From an uncultured Rubripirellula sp. (GTDB lineage Bacteria > Planctomycetota > Planctomycetia > Pirellulales > Pirellulaceae): a stretch of DNA of 48,180 bases. Shown here piece after piece: positions 7,919 to 17,759 of this stretch (position 1 is its first letter; each line of letters starts with the position of its first letter). Position numbers and translations under genes: made by a program. The notes beneath the pieces are model-generated. The model searched no databases, was not told the origin of the DNA, and worked only from the letters and a program-made list of their open reading frames with translations. The stretch lies in assembly GCA_938045805.1 (NCBI GenBank), contig CALIBL010000005.1, positions 1-48,180 on the forward strand. The letters are read 5' to 3'.

Positions 7919-10467
7919 ATAACTATTTTTTATCGTTTGTTCTCGTCTTCATCTTCTTACCACACTGGTTGATTGAGGAGACTAACGCTCAGGGAACAAA
8001 ATGGCAGTACCAAGCTTCTGCTAACTATAAAAAGGCGACAGCGGACAAGGTCTTTCGTGATTCCGTTACTCCCAATTGGGTTGGTGCTGAGGATTCGCAC
8101 TTTTGGTATCGATGTGTGACTGGACCGGGGACTCATACGTTTTATCTTGTCGACTGTCGCGCCGGCACGAAGTCAGAAGCTTTTGATCATTCTTTGCTCG
8201 CTGAGAAGCTTACCCTTGCAACGGGGAAAATATCCTCGGCTGATTCACTTCGTTTGAATTCACTTAAGTTCAATCCTGACACGAATGAGTGGATGTTTCG
8301 CAGTGATGGAGTTGCTTGGTGGTTCAATGCGTCGACACAAGAACTCACAAAACGACCTGAAACCCCAGCGGACGCTGACTCTGAGCGATTGCAAGGCCAG
8401 AAAGAAGTTCAACGCAGTCGCAATGGTGGGGAACGTATTAAGTTGTGGTTTGATAATCGCTTGAATCAGACGCTGGAATATCATTGGGTAAGGTCAGATG
8501 GAAGCCTGCAGAGCTATGGGCAGCTAAGGCCTGGTGAGATTACCCAAATAAGCACTTTCGTTGGTCACGCTTGGCTGCTGAAGAATCTTGAGGGTGATTC
8601 GGTGGCTGCATTTGTCGCATCTGATAAAAGTCCTCGCGCAATCGTTGATGATGAGACGCCACGGCCAACTAGTCGGAGGCGATCTCGTGATGGGAGAGGT
8701 CGAAATCCAAATCATTCTCCTGATGGTCAGTGGGCCGTTCGTGCGGATGGGCAATCCATTGCGGTTGTCAATCTCGGCAATCAAAAGGAAGAGGTTTTTC
8801 AATGGTCGGAACTGCATTCCGATTTCGCCGGCGCGGATTGTGAACCTGGTCGTGTCTGGTGGTCACCTGATTCACAGCATCTTGTAGTGATGCCCGCAAA
8901 GTCGATTGAATCGCGAGAGGTCTCATTCGTTGAGTCTTCGCCCGAGGGATCCATTCACCCTGTTTTACACCAGTTTCGATACGTCAAGCCTGGTGACCCC
9001 TTACGTCATCCGCGACCTTTGGTGATGTCGCTGCAATCAAACTGGAATCCGACATTTGTTGATGATTTGTTGTTTCCGAAACCGTATTCATTGAGTCGAT
9101 TGGAGTGGAGCAGTGACAGTCGCACTTTTTCTTTTCTTTATAACGAGCGTGGCCATCAGCGTTTGCGGCTAATCACCGTTGAGGTTCCATCAGTGACACC
9201 AAGGGTGTGTATCGATGAGCAGAGTGAGACCTTTATCTGCTATTCACAGAAGACTTTTCTTCATCGAATCGAATCATCCAATGAGTGGATTTGGATGAGC
9301 GAGCGTAGTGGGTGGAATCATCTTTATTTAATAAACGGGGAAACCGGTGAGGTTAAAAATGCGATTACCTCAGGTCAGTGGGTTGTGCGGTCCGTCGAAG
9401 AGGTTGATGAGAAAAACCGTGAAGTCCTCCTCTCGGTCTCAGGAATTAACCCAGAGGAAGATCCCTATCATCAGCATCTGATTCGAGTCGGCTTTGATGG
9501 CAACAATTTGGTGCGACTCACCGATGGGGATGGTAATCATCGCTGGCGTTTTTCACCGAACGGAAATTGGATGCTCGACCAATATTCAAGGGTTGATTTA
9601 CCGCTGGTGACCGAGCTTCGATCCGCTCGAAGCGGTAAAAAGGTATGTGATGTGGAGAAAGCAGACGTGTCTCGTCTACTCGACATGGGTTGGCGTCCAC
9701 CGGAGAGATTTGTGGCAATGGGGCGAGACGGACAGACGCCGATCCACGGAGTGATTGTTCGTCCGTTGAATTTTGAATCCGGCAAGAAATATCCAGTTCT
9801 CGAACACATCTATGCTGGACCCCATTCATCATTTGTGCCTAAATCGTTTGGCCTTCATTCACAGTTGTACGAGATGGCGGAACTTGGGTTCGTGATTGTC
9901 AAGGTGGACGGAATGGGAACCAGTAATCGGAGTAAGGCATTTCATGATGTTTGCTGGAAGAATCTGGGAGACAGTGGTTTCCCAGATCGGATCGCTTGGA
10001 TGAAGGCGGCTGCCGAGGATCGTCCTGAGATGGATCTGGAGCGAGTGGGGATCTGGGGTGGTTCAGCGGGGGGACAAAGTGCGATGCGAGCACTGATCGC
10101 TCACGGTGATTTCTACGATGCCGCGGCGGCGGATTGTGGGTGCCACGATAACCGAGTTGACAAAATCTGGTGGAATGAGCAGTGGATGGGGTGGCCAATT
10201 GGACCGCACTATGAGCAGCAGTCGAATGTTGCTCAAGCTCATCGCCTGCAGGGTGATCTGCTTCTAATGTGGGGGGAACTTGACCGGAACGTTGATCCGG
10301 CAAGCAGCATGCAGGTCGTGAATGCTCTGGTGCGTGCGGACAAAGACTTCAAGCAATTAATCATTCCCGGAGCCGGACATGGTGCGGCCTCTCATCCCTA
10401 TGCAAAGCGACAGCAGGCTGATTTTTTTGTTCGAAAGCTCTGGGAAACTGAGCCTCGGGGTGAGTGA
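7915..10467 (+). CDS. DPP-IV-like prolyl oligopeptidase (S9B) with inserted VHL-beta-like domain
   Basis: An exported serine peptidase of 850 residues, expected to release X-Pro dipeptides or cleave after proline. A signal peptide covers residues 1-25. A DPPIV_N-type beta-propeller spans roughly 40-600 and the alpha/beta-hydrolase domain the rest. The triad is visible: Ser717 in GGSAGG, Asp790 in GELDRNVD (aligning with human DPP4 Asp708) and His822 in GAGHG. GGSAGG differs from the GWSYGG usual in DPP4. Residues 175-225 interrupt the propeller and look like the beta domain of the von Hippel-Lindau protein (WFDNR, then W191, SDG, Y201, RPG, GHAWL). GTG 7915 has GGGGTG about 7 nt upstream; its overlap with the small frame suggests translational coupling. 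Confidence 0.88.
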   Translation: MNNYFLSFVLVFIFLPHWLIEETNAQGTKWQYQASANYKKATADKVFRDSVTPNWVGAEDSHFWYRCVTGPGTHTFYLVDCRAGTKSEAFDHSLLAEKLTLATGKISSADSLRLNSLKFNPDTNEWMFRSDGVAWWFNASTQELTKRPETPADADSERLQGQKEVQRSRNGGERIKLWFDNRLNQTLEYHWVRSDGSLQSYGQLRPGEITQISTFVGHAWLLKNLEGDSVAAFVASDKSPRAIVDDETPRPTSRRRSRDGRGRNPNHSPDGQWAVRADGQSIAVVNLGNQKEEVFQWSELHSDFAGADCEPGRVWWSPDSQHLVVMPAKSIESREVSFVESSPEGSIHPVLHQFRYVKPGDPLRHPRPLVMSLQSNWNPTFVDDLLFPKPYSLSRLEWSSDSRTFSFLYNERGHQRLRLITVEVPSVTPRVCIDEQSETFICYSQKTFLHRIESSNEWIWMSERSGWNHLYLINGETGEVKNAITSGQWVVRSVEEVDEKNREVLLSVSGINPEEDPYHQHLIRVGFDGNNLVRLTDGDGNHRWRFSPNGNWMLDQYSRVDLPLVTELRSARSGKKVCDVEKADVSRLLDMGWRPPERFVAMGRDGQTPIHGVIVRPLNFESGKKYPVLEHIYAGPHSSFVPKSFGLHSQLYEMAELGFVIVKVDGMGTSNRSKAFHDVCWKNLGDSGFPDRIAWMKAAAEDRPEMDLERVGIWGGSAGGQSAMRALIAHGDFYDAAAADCGCHDNRVDKIWWNEQWMGWPIGPHYEQQSNVAQAHRLQGDLLLMWGELDRNVDPASSMQVVNALVRADKDFKQLIIPGAGHGAASHPYAKRQQADFFVRKLWETEPRGE

Positions 10468-10564
10468 GGGCCGCTTGAGATACCTTGAAACGACTTGCAC
10501 ATCGGACTTGCCCGAGTGTCATGTTTGGCGATTTTCTGAGTTTCTATAACGAATGCACGAAGTT

Positions 10565-10593
10565 TTGTGGTTCAGGCGGGCTCCAACTAGAAT
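10565..10593 (+). promoter_or_regulatory. Likely sigma70-type promoter of the 1420-residue membrane protein gene
   Basis: TTGTGG at 10565-10570 and TAGAAT at 10588-10593 are separated by exactly 17 nt and lie 46 nt before the ATG, a near-consensus arrangement. Confidence 0.45.
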
Positions 10594-10639
10594 TGCGAGG
10601 TGTAACTTTCGGTAATCACTTGAAACGGGCAGAGTCCTA

Positions 10640-13600
10640 ATGATTCGCGGCGTATTGATTCTGGTTTTAGTATGCGTTCTCCAGTGTGTTTACTGCGAAC
10701 ACGCTTCTTCTCAATTGGCTCAAATACCTCCGGCTTTAGAACCGTGGCAGAATTGGGTCAACGCCAGCGTGAAGCATCGAGACTGTCCCAAGGTTTTCAA
10801 TGATCACGGTACTGCTGTCTGTTTTTGGCCGAGTCAGTTAGTTTTGGAGGCAAAAGCTGATGGTGCCCAATGGTCACAGCAGGTAAGCGTTTACGAAAAA
10901 AGCTGGGTTCCGCTTCCAGGTGATTTATCAATGTGGCCGACCGATGTTCGAGTGGATGGTCGGCAAGAGGTGGTCATAGGTCGTGATGGTCGTCCATGTG
11001 TCGAATTATCTTCAGGGGCACATCAGATTGAGGGTGGCTTTCGTTGGGCGCAGATGCCCCAACGAATTCGAATCCCTGCGGATACCGGTGTCCTTTCGTT
11101 ATCCGTCTTGGGTGAGGCTCGTCCACTGACGAGTTGGGGAGGCGATGGAGAAATTTGGTTGCGAAGAGTTCAGAGTGCGCCGGCTGATGTTGATCGTTTG
11201 GGAGTCCAGGTTTACCGGGTAATCGAAGATGGGATTCCAGTTTGGTTGCGAACAGAAGTAGAGTTGACCGTTTCGGGTAAGAGTCGTGAGGAAGAGTTGG
11301 GTTGGATCCTTCCCGAAGGCTGGAGAATCGCCAATATCTCATCTTCTTTGCCGGTAGCGATCGATGATGTGGGGCGAATCAAGACGCAGGTTCGAGCAGG
11401 CAAGTGGTCGATTGAAATTAGCGCCTTTAGCACCGCAGACCCAAAACAGATTCAATACGCCAGCGGTGTTCAGCCGGTGCGTGATCTAGAGCTTATCGGT
11501 CTCAGGCAGGATCCATCTTTTCGTGTCTCATTGATCGAGGGTTTAGCGGCGGTTGATGTGAGTCAAACCACTTTTCCGGAGCGTTGGCGTGGTGTGCCTG
11601 TCTACCAATGGGACACCTCCACCGCGCTGTCATTTAGGGAGAAACAGCGTGGTATGGGAGAAAAGGGGCAAGAGGGACTAAAGATCGCTCGTGAAATTTG
11701 GCTGGATGACAGTGGGAACGCTTTCACTTACGAAGATAAACTCACTGGTCACATGCAGCAGATTTGGCGACTCAATGCTTCACCCGGCATGGAGCTCGGA
11801 TCGGTGCGGATCAACGGCGAAAATCAGTTGATCACGAAAAGTCCCGATGGTCAGGCGAGCGGAGTTGAATTAAGGAACCGAAATCTTGATCTGACAGCGA
11901 TCGGACGATCTTCTCTGGATGGATCCATCTCTGCCACGGGTTGGCAAGCGGATACCGATGCTTTGTCAGTCGTTTTCACTTTGCCGCCGGGATGGCGGGC
12001 CATTGCGATCTTCGGCGCCGATCGCGTTGTGGGTGATTGGATGACCGCTTGGTCCTTGCTAGATCTATTTCTCTTGATGATTTTTTCATTGGCCGTTTTT
12101 CGTTTATATGGATGGTTCCCTGGACTCATTGCTCTGCTTGCTTTCGGGTTGTCCTATCACGAATATGGATCGCCGCGATGGACTTGGTTCTGTCTCTTGG
12201 TTCCCCTTGCGCTTGCCAAAGTGGTTCGGTCTGAAATGGGGCTGGTTTGGTTAACACGGATTCGTTTTATTGCCGCTTTGCTGCTGATGTCGTTCCTAAT
12301 CCCCTTTGTCGCTCATCAATGTCAGAGTGTGATCTATCCACAGCTAGAAGTGTCTGGTGTCACCTACGGGTACCGTGATTTTCTTGCTTGGATGGGGGAC
12401 GCCCCCAACGCGGTGCCCGCACCCTCCGGGGCATACCGCTCGATGGCCAAAGGAAGTGTTTCCAAGCAAGTACAGCGAGGAAAGCAACTTAAAGGCATCA
12501 TGCAGCAACAAAGTGCCTCAAGTGCTAACCTGCTTTTTGATCCCAAGTCCAAAATACAGACAGGACCTGCAAGGCCAACTTGGAGTTGGAATCGTGTGGT
12601 TTGTACTTGGAATGGGCCCGTCACGGCTCAAGATGAAATCAAACCGGTGCTTTTATCACTTGGCCAAAATCGAATTTTAACGGTGGTTCGCATCGTCTTG
12701 ATGTCCCTCTTGGCTTTGTTTTTTTTAACCAGTGGGAAAGGTTTTCGTTGGCAAGTTAATCGTAGAGCTCTTGGAGCAGTTGCGGCACTGTTTCTCTTTG
12801 TTGGACTTTCAGGGCAGGCCGATGCCCAGCAACCACCCGGAATTGATCCATCGGCAAATCAGGCCTTTGAACCGCAGAACCGTGTCAATCCAGCGAGTGA
12901 GATTGGTTCTGCGCTCGGCAATGCGGCGCAGTTTGATTTGTTTCCCAGTCAAGCTTTGCTCGATGAACTACGTCAAAGATTGAATGAAGTTCCCTCCGCT
13001 TTTCCACATGCAGCGGAGCTTGCTGCGGTCAATTTGGAATTGGGTTCGGGAATTCTCAAGATGGATTTGACTTTTCATGTCGCTCATCGAGTGGCGGTGC
13101 CGATTCCCGGCCGTTTTCCTGATTGGTCGCCAATGAGCGTGACTTTTTCGGACGGTAGGCCTGCCGTCACTGTTCGAAAAGATGATTACCTCTGGGTGTT
13201 GCTGCCTGAGGGGATTCATCAATTGAGTGTGCAAGGCGCGATGCCTGATCAGTCTGATTGGGAGTGGGGTTATCTGCTTAAACCGAAGTTTGTAAACGTT
13301 GTGGCGCCGGGGTGGTCGATCAGCGGTCTGCGAGCGGATGGAGTTCCAAGCGACCAACTTCTGTTTGCGAAAGAGCAACCCGTTGATGAAGAGACTGCGG
13401 AATACGACCAGGTACGCACCGACCCAATTGTTTTGGTGGATCGACAACTCGAGATCGGCCTAGTTTCGCGAGTGAAGACAACAGTCACCCGGCTCGGTGA
13501 CGGTAACAAGTCAATCGCTTTGCCGATTCCACTGCTCGAAGGCGAAGCGGTTTTGACTCCGAACCGAGAGGTGGCAGATGGAAATATCTTAATGCGTTTA

Positions 13601-14902
13601 GGTTCGCAAGGTGGTCGTTTTGAGTGGATCAGCGAATTGCAGCATCAACAAGTGATTCAGTTGACTGCTGCAAAATCAAATCAATTTGTTGAACGTTGGT
13701 CACTGGCGACTTCACCGATTTGGAATGTCGCTATCGATGGGCTCCAACCAATTTTTGAATCTGGCAGTGATCAGCTGATTCCAGTTTGGAGGCCATGGGG
13801 TGGCGAGTCGGTCAGCCTGAGGTTGAATCGCCCGATCGGGATCAATGGTGACAACTTGACAATCACGGGTGTGAAGCACGCGGTTAGTGTTGGGGTGCGA
13901 CAGAGAGTCACCGACCTGCAGATTGATCTCGACTGCAGTCTTTCAACGGACTTTACGATGGAGTTAGCTGCTGAAGCCGAAGTGTCCAGTATCAAGATGA
14001 ATGGGACAGAGGTTCCGCAGCAGCGTGATGGTAACAAGCTACTGATTCCCGTTAGTCCAGGGCAGCATCAGTTGAATATTTCTTGGACAGTGAGTCAGTT
14101 ATTGACGCATCAGATTGCTGGAGAATTTGTGGGCGTTCCTGTTGATGCGTCCAATGTGACCTCGACAATCCAGATGCCGGATAATCGATGGGTTTTATGG
14201 GCGGCTGGACCTCTGCGAGGACCAGCCGTGAGATTCTGGACCGTCCTTGTCGTTGCAGTGGTGCTGGCGTTTGTACTTGCTATTGTTCCAGCTTCACCGC
14301 TACGTCGATTTGAGTGGGCTTTATTGATGATTGGTTTGACGCAAGTCAATCTCTTCGCGGGTATGTTTGTGGTGGGCTGGTTATTTGCCTTGGAATACCG
14401 CGGGAAACACGACGGCAGCCATCTAAGTTGGTGGCGTTTTAATTTTCACCAATTATCTCTTGTCCTACTCACGCTGGTCGCTCTAACCGTCTTAGTGTTC
14501 GTTGTCGCGGCAGGCTTGCTGGGTTACCCGGATATGTTCATTTTGGGTAACGGATCATCTCGAACATTTCTTCATTGGTTTACACCTCGTGCCGGAACCA
14601 GCCTGCCGGTTCCCTCAGTGATTTCGGTATCGGTCTGGGGCTACCGCGTGCTGATGCTCTGTTGGGCGTTGTGGCTGGCGAGCGCGTTGCTCCGTTGGTT
14701 AGCTCGCGGATGGGGGCATTTCACATCTGGGGGCGCGTGGAAGAGTCGCTGGTTTCAGGCCAAGGGTAATCCACCGGAGGTCAGTCGAGGTGCTGAACTA
14801 ACAGCGAAACCGTCGGCGGTGTCAACCGGTAGTGAAACACCGGTCGATGCAGAATTGGTTGACGAAGAGAAAGCCAATAAGCGAGAAGATGACCTATCTT
14901 AA
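10640..14902 (+). CDS. Very large exported/membrane protein with two similar units
   Basis: I do not recognise a named family for this 1420-residue protein. It begins with a signal peptide (residues 1-25). A long beta-rich extracytoplasmic region runs to about 465, ending in LPPGWRAIAIFGADRVVGDW, and is followed by several membrane helices at about 470-570. After a linker and another helical stretch (680-725), which reads like an internal signal peptide ending GQADAQ, a second beta-rich region runs to about 1195 and ends in a comparable W/G pattern (PDNRWVLWAAGPLRG). Membrane helices at about 1197-1255, 1270-1298 and 1332-1355 follow. The cytoplasmic tail is charged. The layout, an exported module plus membrane block used twice, suggests duplication or fusion. 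The stop is 4 bp from that of the convergent gene. Confidence 0.75.
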   Translation: MIRGVLILVLVCVLQCVYCEHASSQLAQIPPALEPWQNWVNASVKHRDCPKVFNDHGTAVCFWPSQLVLEAKADGAQWSQQVSVYEKSWVPLPGDLSMWPTDVRVDGRQEVVIGRDGRPCVELSSGAHQIEGGFRWAQMPQRIRIPADTGVLSLSVLGEARPLTSWGGDGEIWLRRVQSAPADVDRLGVQVYRVIEDGIPVWLRTEVELTVSGKSREEELGWILPEGWRIANISSSLPVAIDDVGRIKTQVRAGKWSIEISAFSTADPKQIQYASGVQPVRDLELIGLRQDPSFRVSLIEGLAAVDVSQTTFPERWRGVPVYQWDTSTALSFREKQRGMGEKGQEGLKIAREIWLDDSGNAFTYEDKLTGHMQQIWRLNASPGMELGSVRINGENQLITKSPDGQASGVELRNRNLDLTAIGRSSLDGSISATGWQADTDALSVVFTLPPGWRAIAIFGADRVVGDWMTAWSLLDLFLLMIFSLAVFRLYGWFPGLIALLAFGLSYHEYGSPRWTWFCLLVPLALAKVVRSEMGLVWLTRIRFIAALLLMSFLIPFVAHQCQSVIYPQLEVSGVTYGYRDFLAWMGDAPNAVPAPSGAYRSMAKGSVSKQVQRGKQLKGIMQQQSASSANLLFDPKSKIQTGPARPTWSWNRVVCTWNGPVTAQDEIKPVLLSLGQNRILTVVRIVLMSLLALFFLTSGKGFRWQVNRRALGAVAALFLFVGLSGQADAQQPPGIDPSANQAFEPQNRVNPASEIGSALGNAAQFDLFPSQALLDELRQRLNEVPSAFPHAAELAAVNLELGSGILKMDLTFHVAHRVAVPIPGRFPDWSPMSVTFSDGRPAVTVRKDDYLWVLLPEGIHQLSVQGAMPDQSDWEWGYLLKPKFVNVVAPGWSISGLRADGVPSDQLLFAKEQPVDEETAEYDQVRTDPIVLVDRQLEIGLVSRVKTTVTRLGDGNKSIALPIPLLEGEAVLTPNREVADGNILMRLGSQGGRFEWISELQHQQVIQLTAAKSNQFVERWSLATSPIWNVAIDGLQPIFESGSDQLIPVWRPWGGESVSLRLNRPIGINGDNLTITGVKHAVSVGVRQRVTDLQIDLDCSLSTDFTMELAAEAEVSSIKMNGTEVPQQRDGNKLLIPVSPGQHQLNISWTVSQLLTHQIAGEFVGVPVDASNVTSTIQMPDNRWVLWAAGPLRGPAVRFWTVLVVAVVLAFVLAIVPASPLRRFEWALLMIGLTQVNLFAGMFVVGWLFALEYRGKHDGSHLSWWRFNFHQLSLVLLTLVALTVLVFVVAAGLLGYPDMFILGNGSSRTFLHWFTPRAGTSLPVPSVISVSVWGYRVLMLCWALWLASALLRWLARGWGHFTSGGAWKSRWFQAKGNPPEVSRGAELTAKPSAVSTGSETPVDAELVDEEKANKREDDLS

Positions 14903-14906
14903 TTGA

Positions 14907-16667
14907 CTAATTGGGGTTCTCGGATCTTAGTCGGCTGAGGTACGCATCTGCAGTTGTCGAATGATGCACCATCTGGTCTTTGATTCGTTCAAGCATTTGT
15001 GTCGTCGAATCAAATTGAGCTCTCAAGTTGATCTGTTGATGGGCTAACCATGTGTTCAATTCGGCCTTTTGACTTTCATATGCTCGCGAGATCTGCTGGC
15101 GGGATTTTTCTTTTGCTAAATCAAATTGCCGAGTGATGTAACGATCAGAGAAGTCGGCGAGATGTGGTGTTAGATTGCTTGTCGCATCAAGGCTCCATTG
15201 TCCATTTTTGTTCGAGAATGAAACGTCCATTTGGATTTCACGAATAAGGCTCAGTTGGTCTGTGAGCGAAGTAAGGAGAGCGGGAGCGTTGTGCTCGACC
15301 TGCTTCGTGAGCGACAGTTTGGTGTTTCTTTGAATGTTTATCAGACGCCCCGAATACTTTGTTGCATCTGTTTTATTCGCGTCTTTTTTTAGTTGAATCC
15401 AGATCTCTTGATCAGACGCGTCCCACTGAATGCCTGCAGCGTTTGAGAGCCCAAAGTTGAATTCACCTGTGCGACCACTCGGCCAGTGCGTAGTGAGTTG
15501 GGATAGTTCGCGGTTGCCTTTTTTCTGGATTGCGTACTCAATCATGAGTTGGTTTCTGCCCTGCAGAGTCATCTGAACTCGGCAAGGAAGTGTCATATGC
15601 TTTTTGTTCTTCGCGAGGTTCTCAATTTTGGCGGTCAATTGATGGTTCTCGCCGCGATGTCTCAGGTTGCCGGAGATGAGGCATTCTCGTACGTACGGAG
15701 ACTGGCTTGTTGCAGGGTGCATCGGGAAGATCTGGCCTCGTGATCGCTCGCTTTCGGGCGAAGCGAAGGTGTAATGTGCGATCGTTTCACCGTACTCGAG
15801 GTAGGTTTTTACGTCGTCTAAGAGGCGGATCACGGTGTTTTCAATGAGGTCTCGGTTCAATGCTTCCTTGTCAGTGAGCGGTAACGGTAAGTGTTCTTTG
15901 AGGCGATTGAGATCGCGTTCTTTTGAATCAACTAGTTTTATTTGATCTTGTTGAATTTGTTCTGGTATGGCGACGAATTTTTTCTGAAGGGCTTCTAGTG
16001 ATTCCCGATATTGTTTGATGGTTGAAAGTTTGGATTGGATTTGTTCAATATTTCTAAGAGGATTGGTCGTCGCTTCAGTGCTGAGCAAAAGGTCTTTCGC
16101 TTCCCTTTCTAAAGTTTGGATGTCGGCTTGGATTACCGCGAATTCATTTTGCCAACGGGTTTTTATTTCGTCCACAGTTCTCGTGCATGACAGATCTTGG
16201 ATTGCTTCATCGAATTGCGTTTGAATCGATTGAGTTTTCAAGGTGAGTGATTCAGCGAATCCATTGCGACTGTTTGCGATGCGATTTGATTCATCCGTGG
16301 AAGTTGGTAGATGACCCGACTCCTTGCGGGTTGAATGGATGTGGATTCCCTCAGCTATGGCTCGGTTCACCACCAATGATTTTCTGAGTAATTGATCGAT
16401 GTCGAGTTCCAGTTTGAGTTCATCGATTTCGATCAGGTTTTGATACATTTTGTCACGGCGAGGATCGGCGATTTGCAACCGAGTCATCTCGACGATCGGT
16501 GGGTAGAAACCGATTTCAGTATTCTCAATTTGCACCGTGGCGCCCGTCACCGCTTGCAGGGATTTGGTGGCAATTGCTTGGCATGTTGGGTTTGCCGCTA
16601 ATCGAATGCAGATCACCGCGACTAGGGCAATCATGAGACGCGGCAGGAGATAGTTCCAGCGGATCAT
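14907..16667 (-). CDS. Membrane-anchored coiled-coil protein, TIGR03545-like
   Basis: A 586-residue protein with one N-terminal membrane helix (about residues 8-28), then a region resembling AsmA/TIGR03545-type proteins (TGATVQIENTEIGFYPP, with following short beta strands), and a long charged helical segment at about 130-285 likely to be coiled coil. The last 80 residues are again helical. From memory it matches the uncharacterised family TIGR03545, usually adjacent to TIGR03546, which is what is seen here. Its start overlaps the upstream stop (ATGA), so the two are translationally coupled. The function is unknown; an envelope role is inferred from topology. Confidence 0.7.
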   Translation of the reverse strand: MIRWNYLLPRLMIALVAVICIRLAANPTCQAIATKSLQAVTGATVQIENTEIGFYPPIVEMTRLQIADPRRDKMYQNLIEIDELKLELDIDQLLRKSLVVNRAIAEGIHIHSTRKESGHLPTSTDESNRIANSRNGFAESLTLKTQSIQTQFDEAIQDLSCTRTVDEIKTRWQNEFAVIQADIQTLEREAKDLLLSTEATTNPLRNIEQIQSKLSTIKQYRESLEALQKKFVAIPEQIQQDQIKLVDSKERDLNRLKEHLPLPLTDKEALNRDLIENTVIRLLDDVKTYLEYGETIAHYTFASPESERSRGQIFPMHPATSQSPYVRECLISGNLRHRGENHQLTAKIENLAKNKKHMTLPCRVQMTLQGRNQLMIEYAIQKKGNRELSQLTTHWPSGRTGEFNFGLSNAAGIQWDASDQEIWIQLKKDANKTDATKYSGRLINIQRNTKLSLTKQVEHNAPALLTSLTDQLSLIREIQMDVSFSNKNGQWSLDATSNLTPHLADFSDRYITRQFDLAKEKSRQQISRAYESQKAELNTWLAHQQINLRAQFDSTTQMLERIKDQMVHHSTTADAYLSRLRSENPN

Positions 16668-17380
16668 GACGCTCTCCTTCGGGGTTCTTCCCTCAGGCGT
16701 CTAATGAGCATTTGTAGTTGCACACTTTCAGAATCGAGGTCCAGTTCGTTGCTCCGGCTTTGCATGTTGTCTGTCTGTGGTGTCTCTCGATCGCGTGTGT
16801 CGATTTGTGTATCAAGAGATTCAGTGATGGAGTCAGCGGTCTGAGTACCTCTCACAACAACGATTTGTGACTGAATCGCCTCTTGTGATGATTTAGTTTT
16901 GTTCGATGCGTCGAATCGGTTCTCTCCGTTCTCTGCTTCAAGAGCATTCACTTTGATCACTTTCTTAAAAAAGTGCTCGGTGGATCGCAGGATTGGGTAA
17001 TAGACGCAGAGGCCAATCGCGAAGCTACCGAGAATGACCGAGTTGTTAAGGTCGGTCCATGCAAACAGTGGTTGATTCCAAGCTTTTTGAAAGAGATGAA
17101 ATAGGGGTGGGTCGCTGAGGATCTGAGAGCCAATCCAGTGTGACATCGGATCGAGTAAGGGGGCTACTAGAGCGGTGGCGATCGCCGTGATTGCTGCAAG
17201 CGAGTGATTGAGTCGAAGGCAAAAGATCAAGACAGCAATTGAGAGGCTAGTGAGGTTCCCAGGCGGTGTCACTCCAAGGAGAAATCCTGACGCAACTCCA
17301 CGTGCCAGCAACTTGGGTTCGCGATTTGCCGCAATGGCTCGCGAGATCTTCTTTTTTAAACGATAAAGCCAGAAAATCAT
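16664..17380 (-). CDS. DUF2062-type membrane protein, TIGR03546-like
   Basis: A 238-residue protein with a family-typical core: ARGVASGFLLGVTPPGNLTSLS, then hydrophobic helices at about residues 30-53, 61-86 and 113-133 (numbered from ATG 17380). The C-terminal 95 residues are hydrophilic and low in complexity. ATG 17380 is preferred because GGAG lies 9 nt upstream; the GTG at 17407 would add nine residues but has no ribosome binding site. The stop overlaps the start of the next gene by 4 bp. It belongs with its neighbour as an uncharacterised two-gene unit. Confidence 0.75.
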   Translation of the reverse strand: MIFWLYRLKKKISRAIAANREPKLLARGVASGFLLGVTPPGNLTSLSIAVLIFCLRLNHSLAAITAIATALVAPLLDPMSHWIGSQILSDPPLFHLFQKAWNQPLFAWTDLNNSVILGSFAIGLCVYYPILRSTEHFFKKVIKVNALEAENGENRFDASNKTKSSQEAIQSQIVVVRGTQTADSITESLDTQIDTRDRETPQTDNMQSRSNELDLDSESVQLQMLIRRLREEPRRRAS

Positions 17381-17759
17381 TTGGTGCGACTCCGTCCGCA
17401 CAGACACGGATGGGGTGAGTCTAGCGAGTTGCAGACATACCCTGCGTGATTTGCGAAGTCAGCTGTCCCATTGCGCGGGCTGAGACTTCTCATTCCCTCT
17501 TTGACTTATCGGATGGGGGGAAGACTCAAATGCAGCACAACCCGTAAAATCGCTAAAATAGGATTCTCTCGTTCCATCAGAGACCAGACGTGTCCAAGAG
17601 GTCTGGATACTGCCGGTTGCTGTCGATGACGGCTGAGTCATTGTGAATGGGTTGGGGGCACATTGTATGCATTGGTAACCGCAGGCCAACGAGACGGCTC
17701 AGGGCTCCAACGCACGTTTTTCACACGTTTTTATCGCTTCACCAAAAGGGATTGAAAGT
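17381..17759. other. Divergent intergenic region, no gene seen
   Basis: About 380 bp separate the DUF2062 gene from the addB-like gene on the other strand. The one minus-strand open frame here (17459-17689) has no recognisable content. Promoters for both directions must lie here, but I found no pair of boxes I would defend. AAAAGGG at 17744-17750 is the likely ribosome binding site of the addB-like gene. Confidence 0.6.

Noticed and set aside
17459..17689. Minus-strand 76-codon frame in the divergent gap
   Set aside because: No recognisable motif or ribosome binding site, and low-complexity Ser/Thr content like a chance frame.
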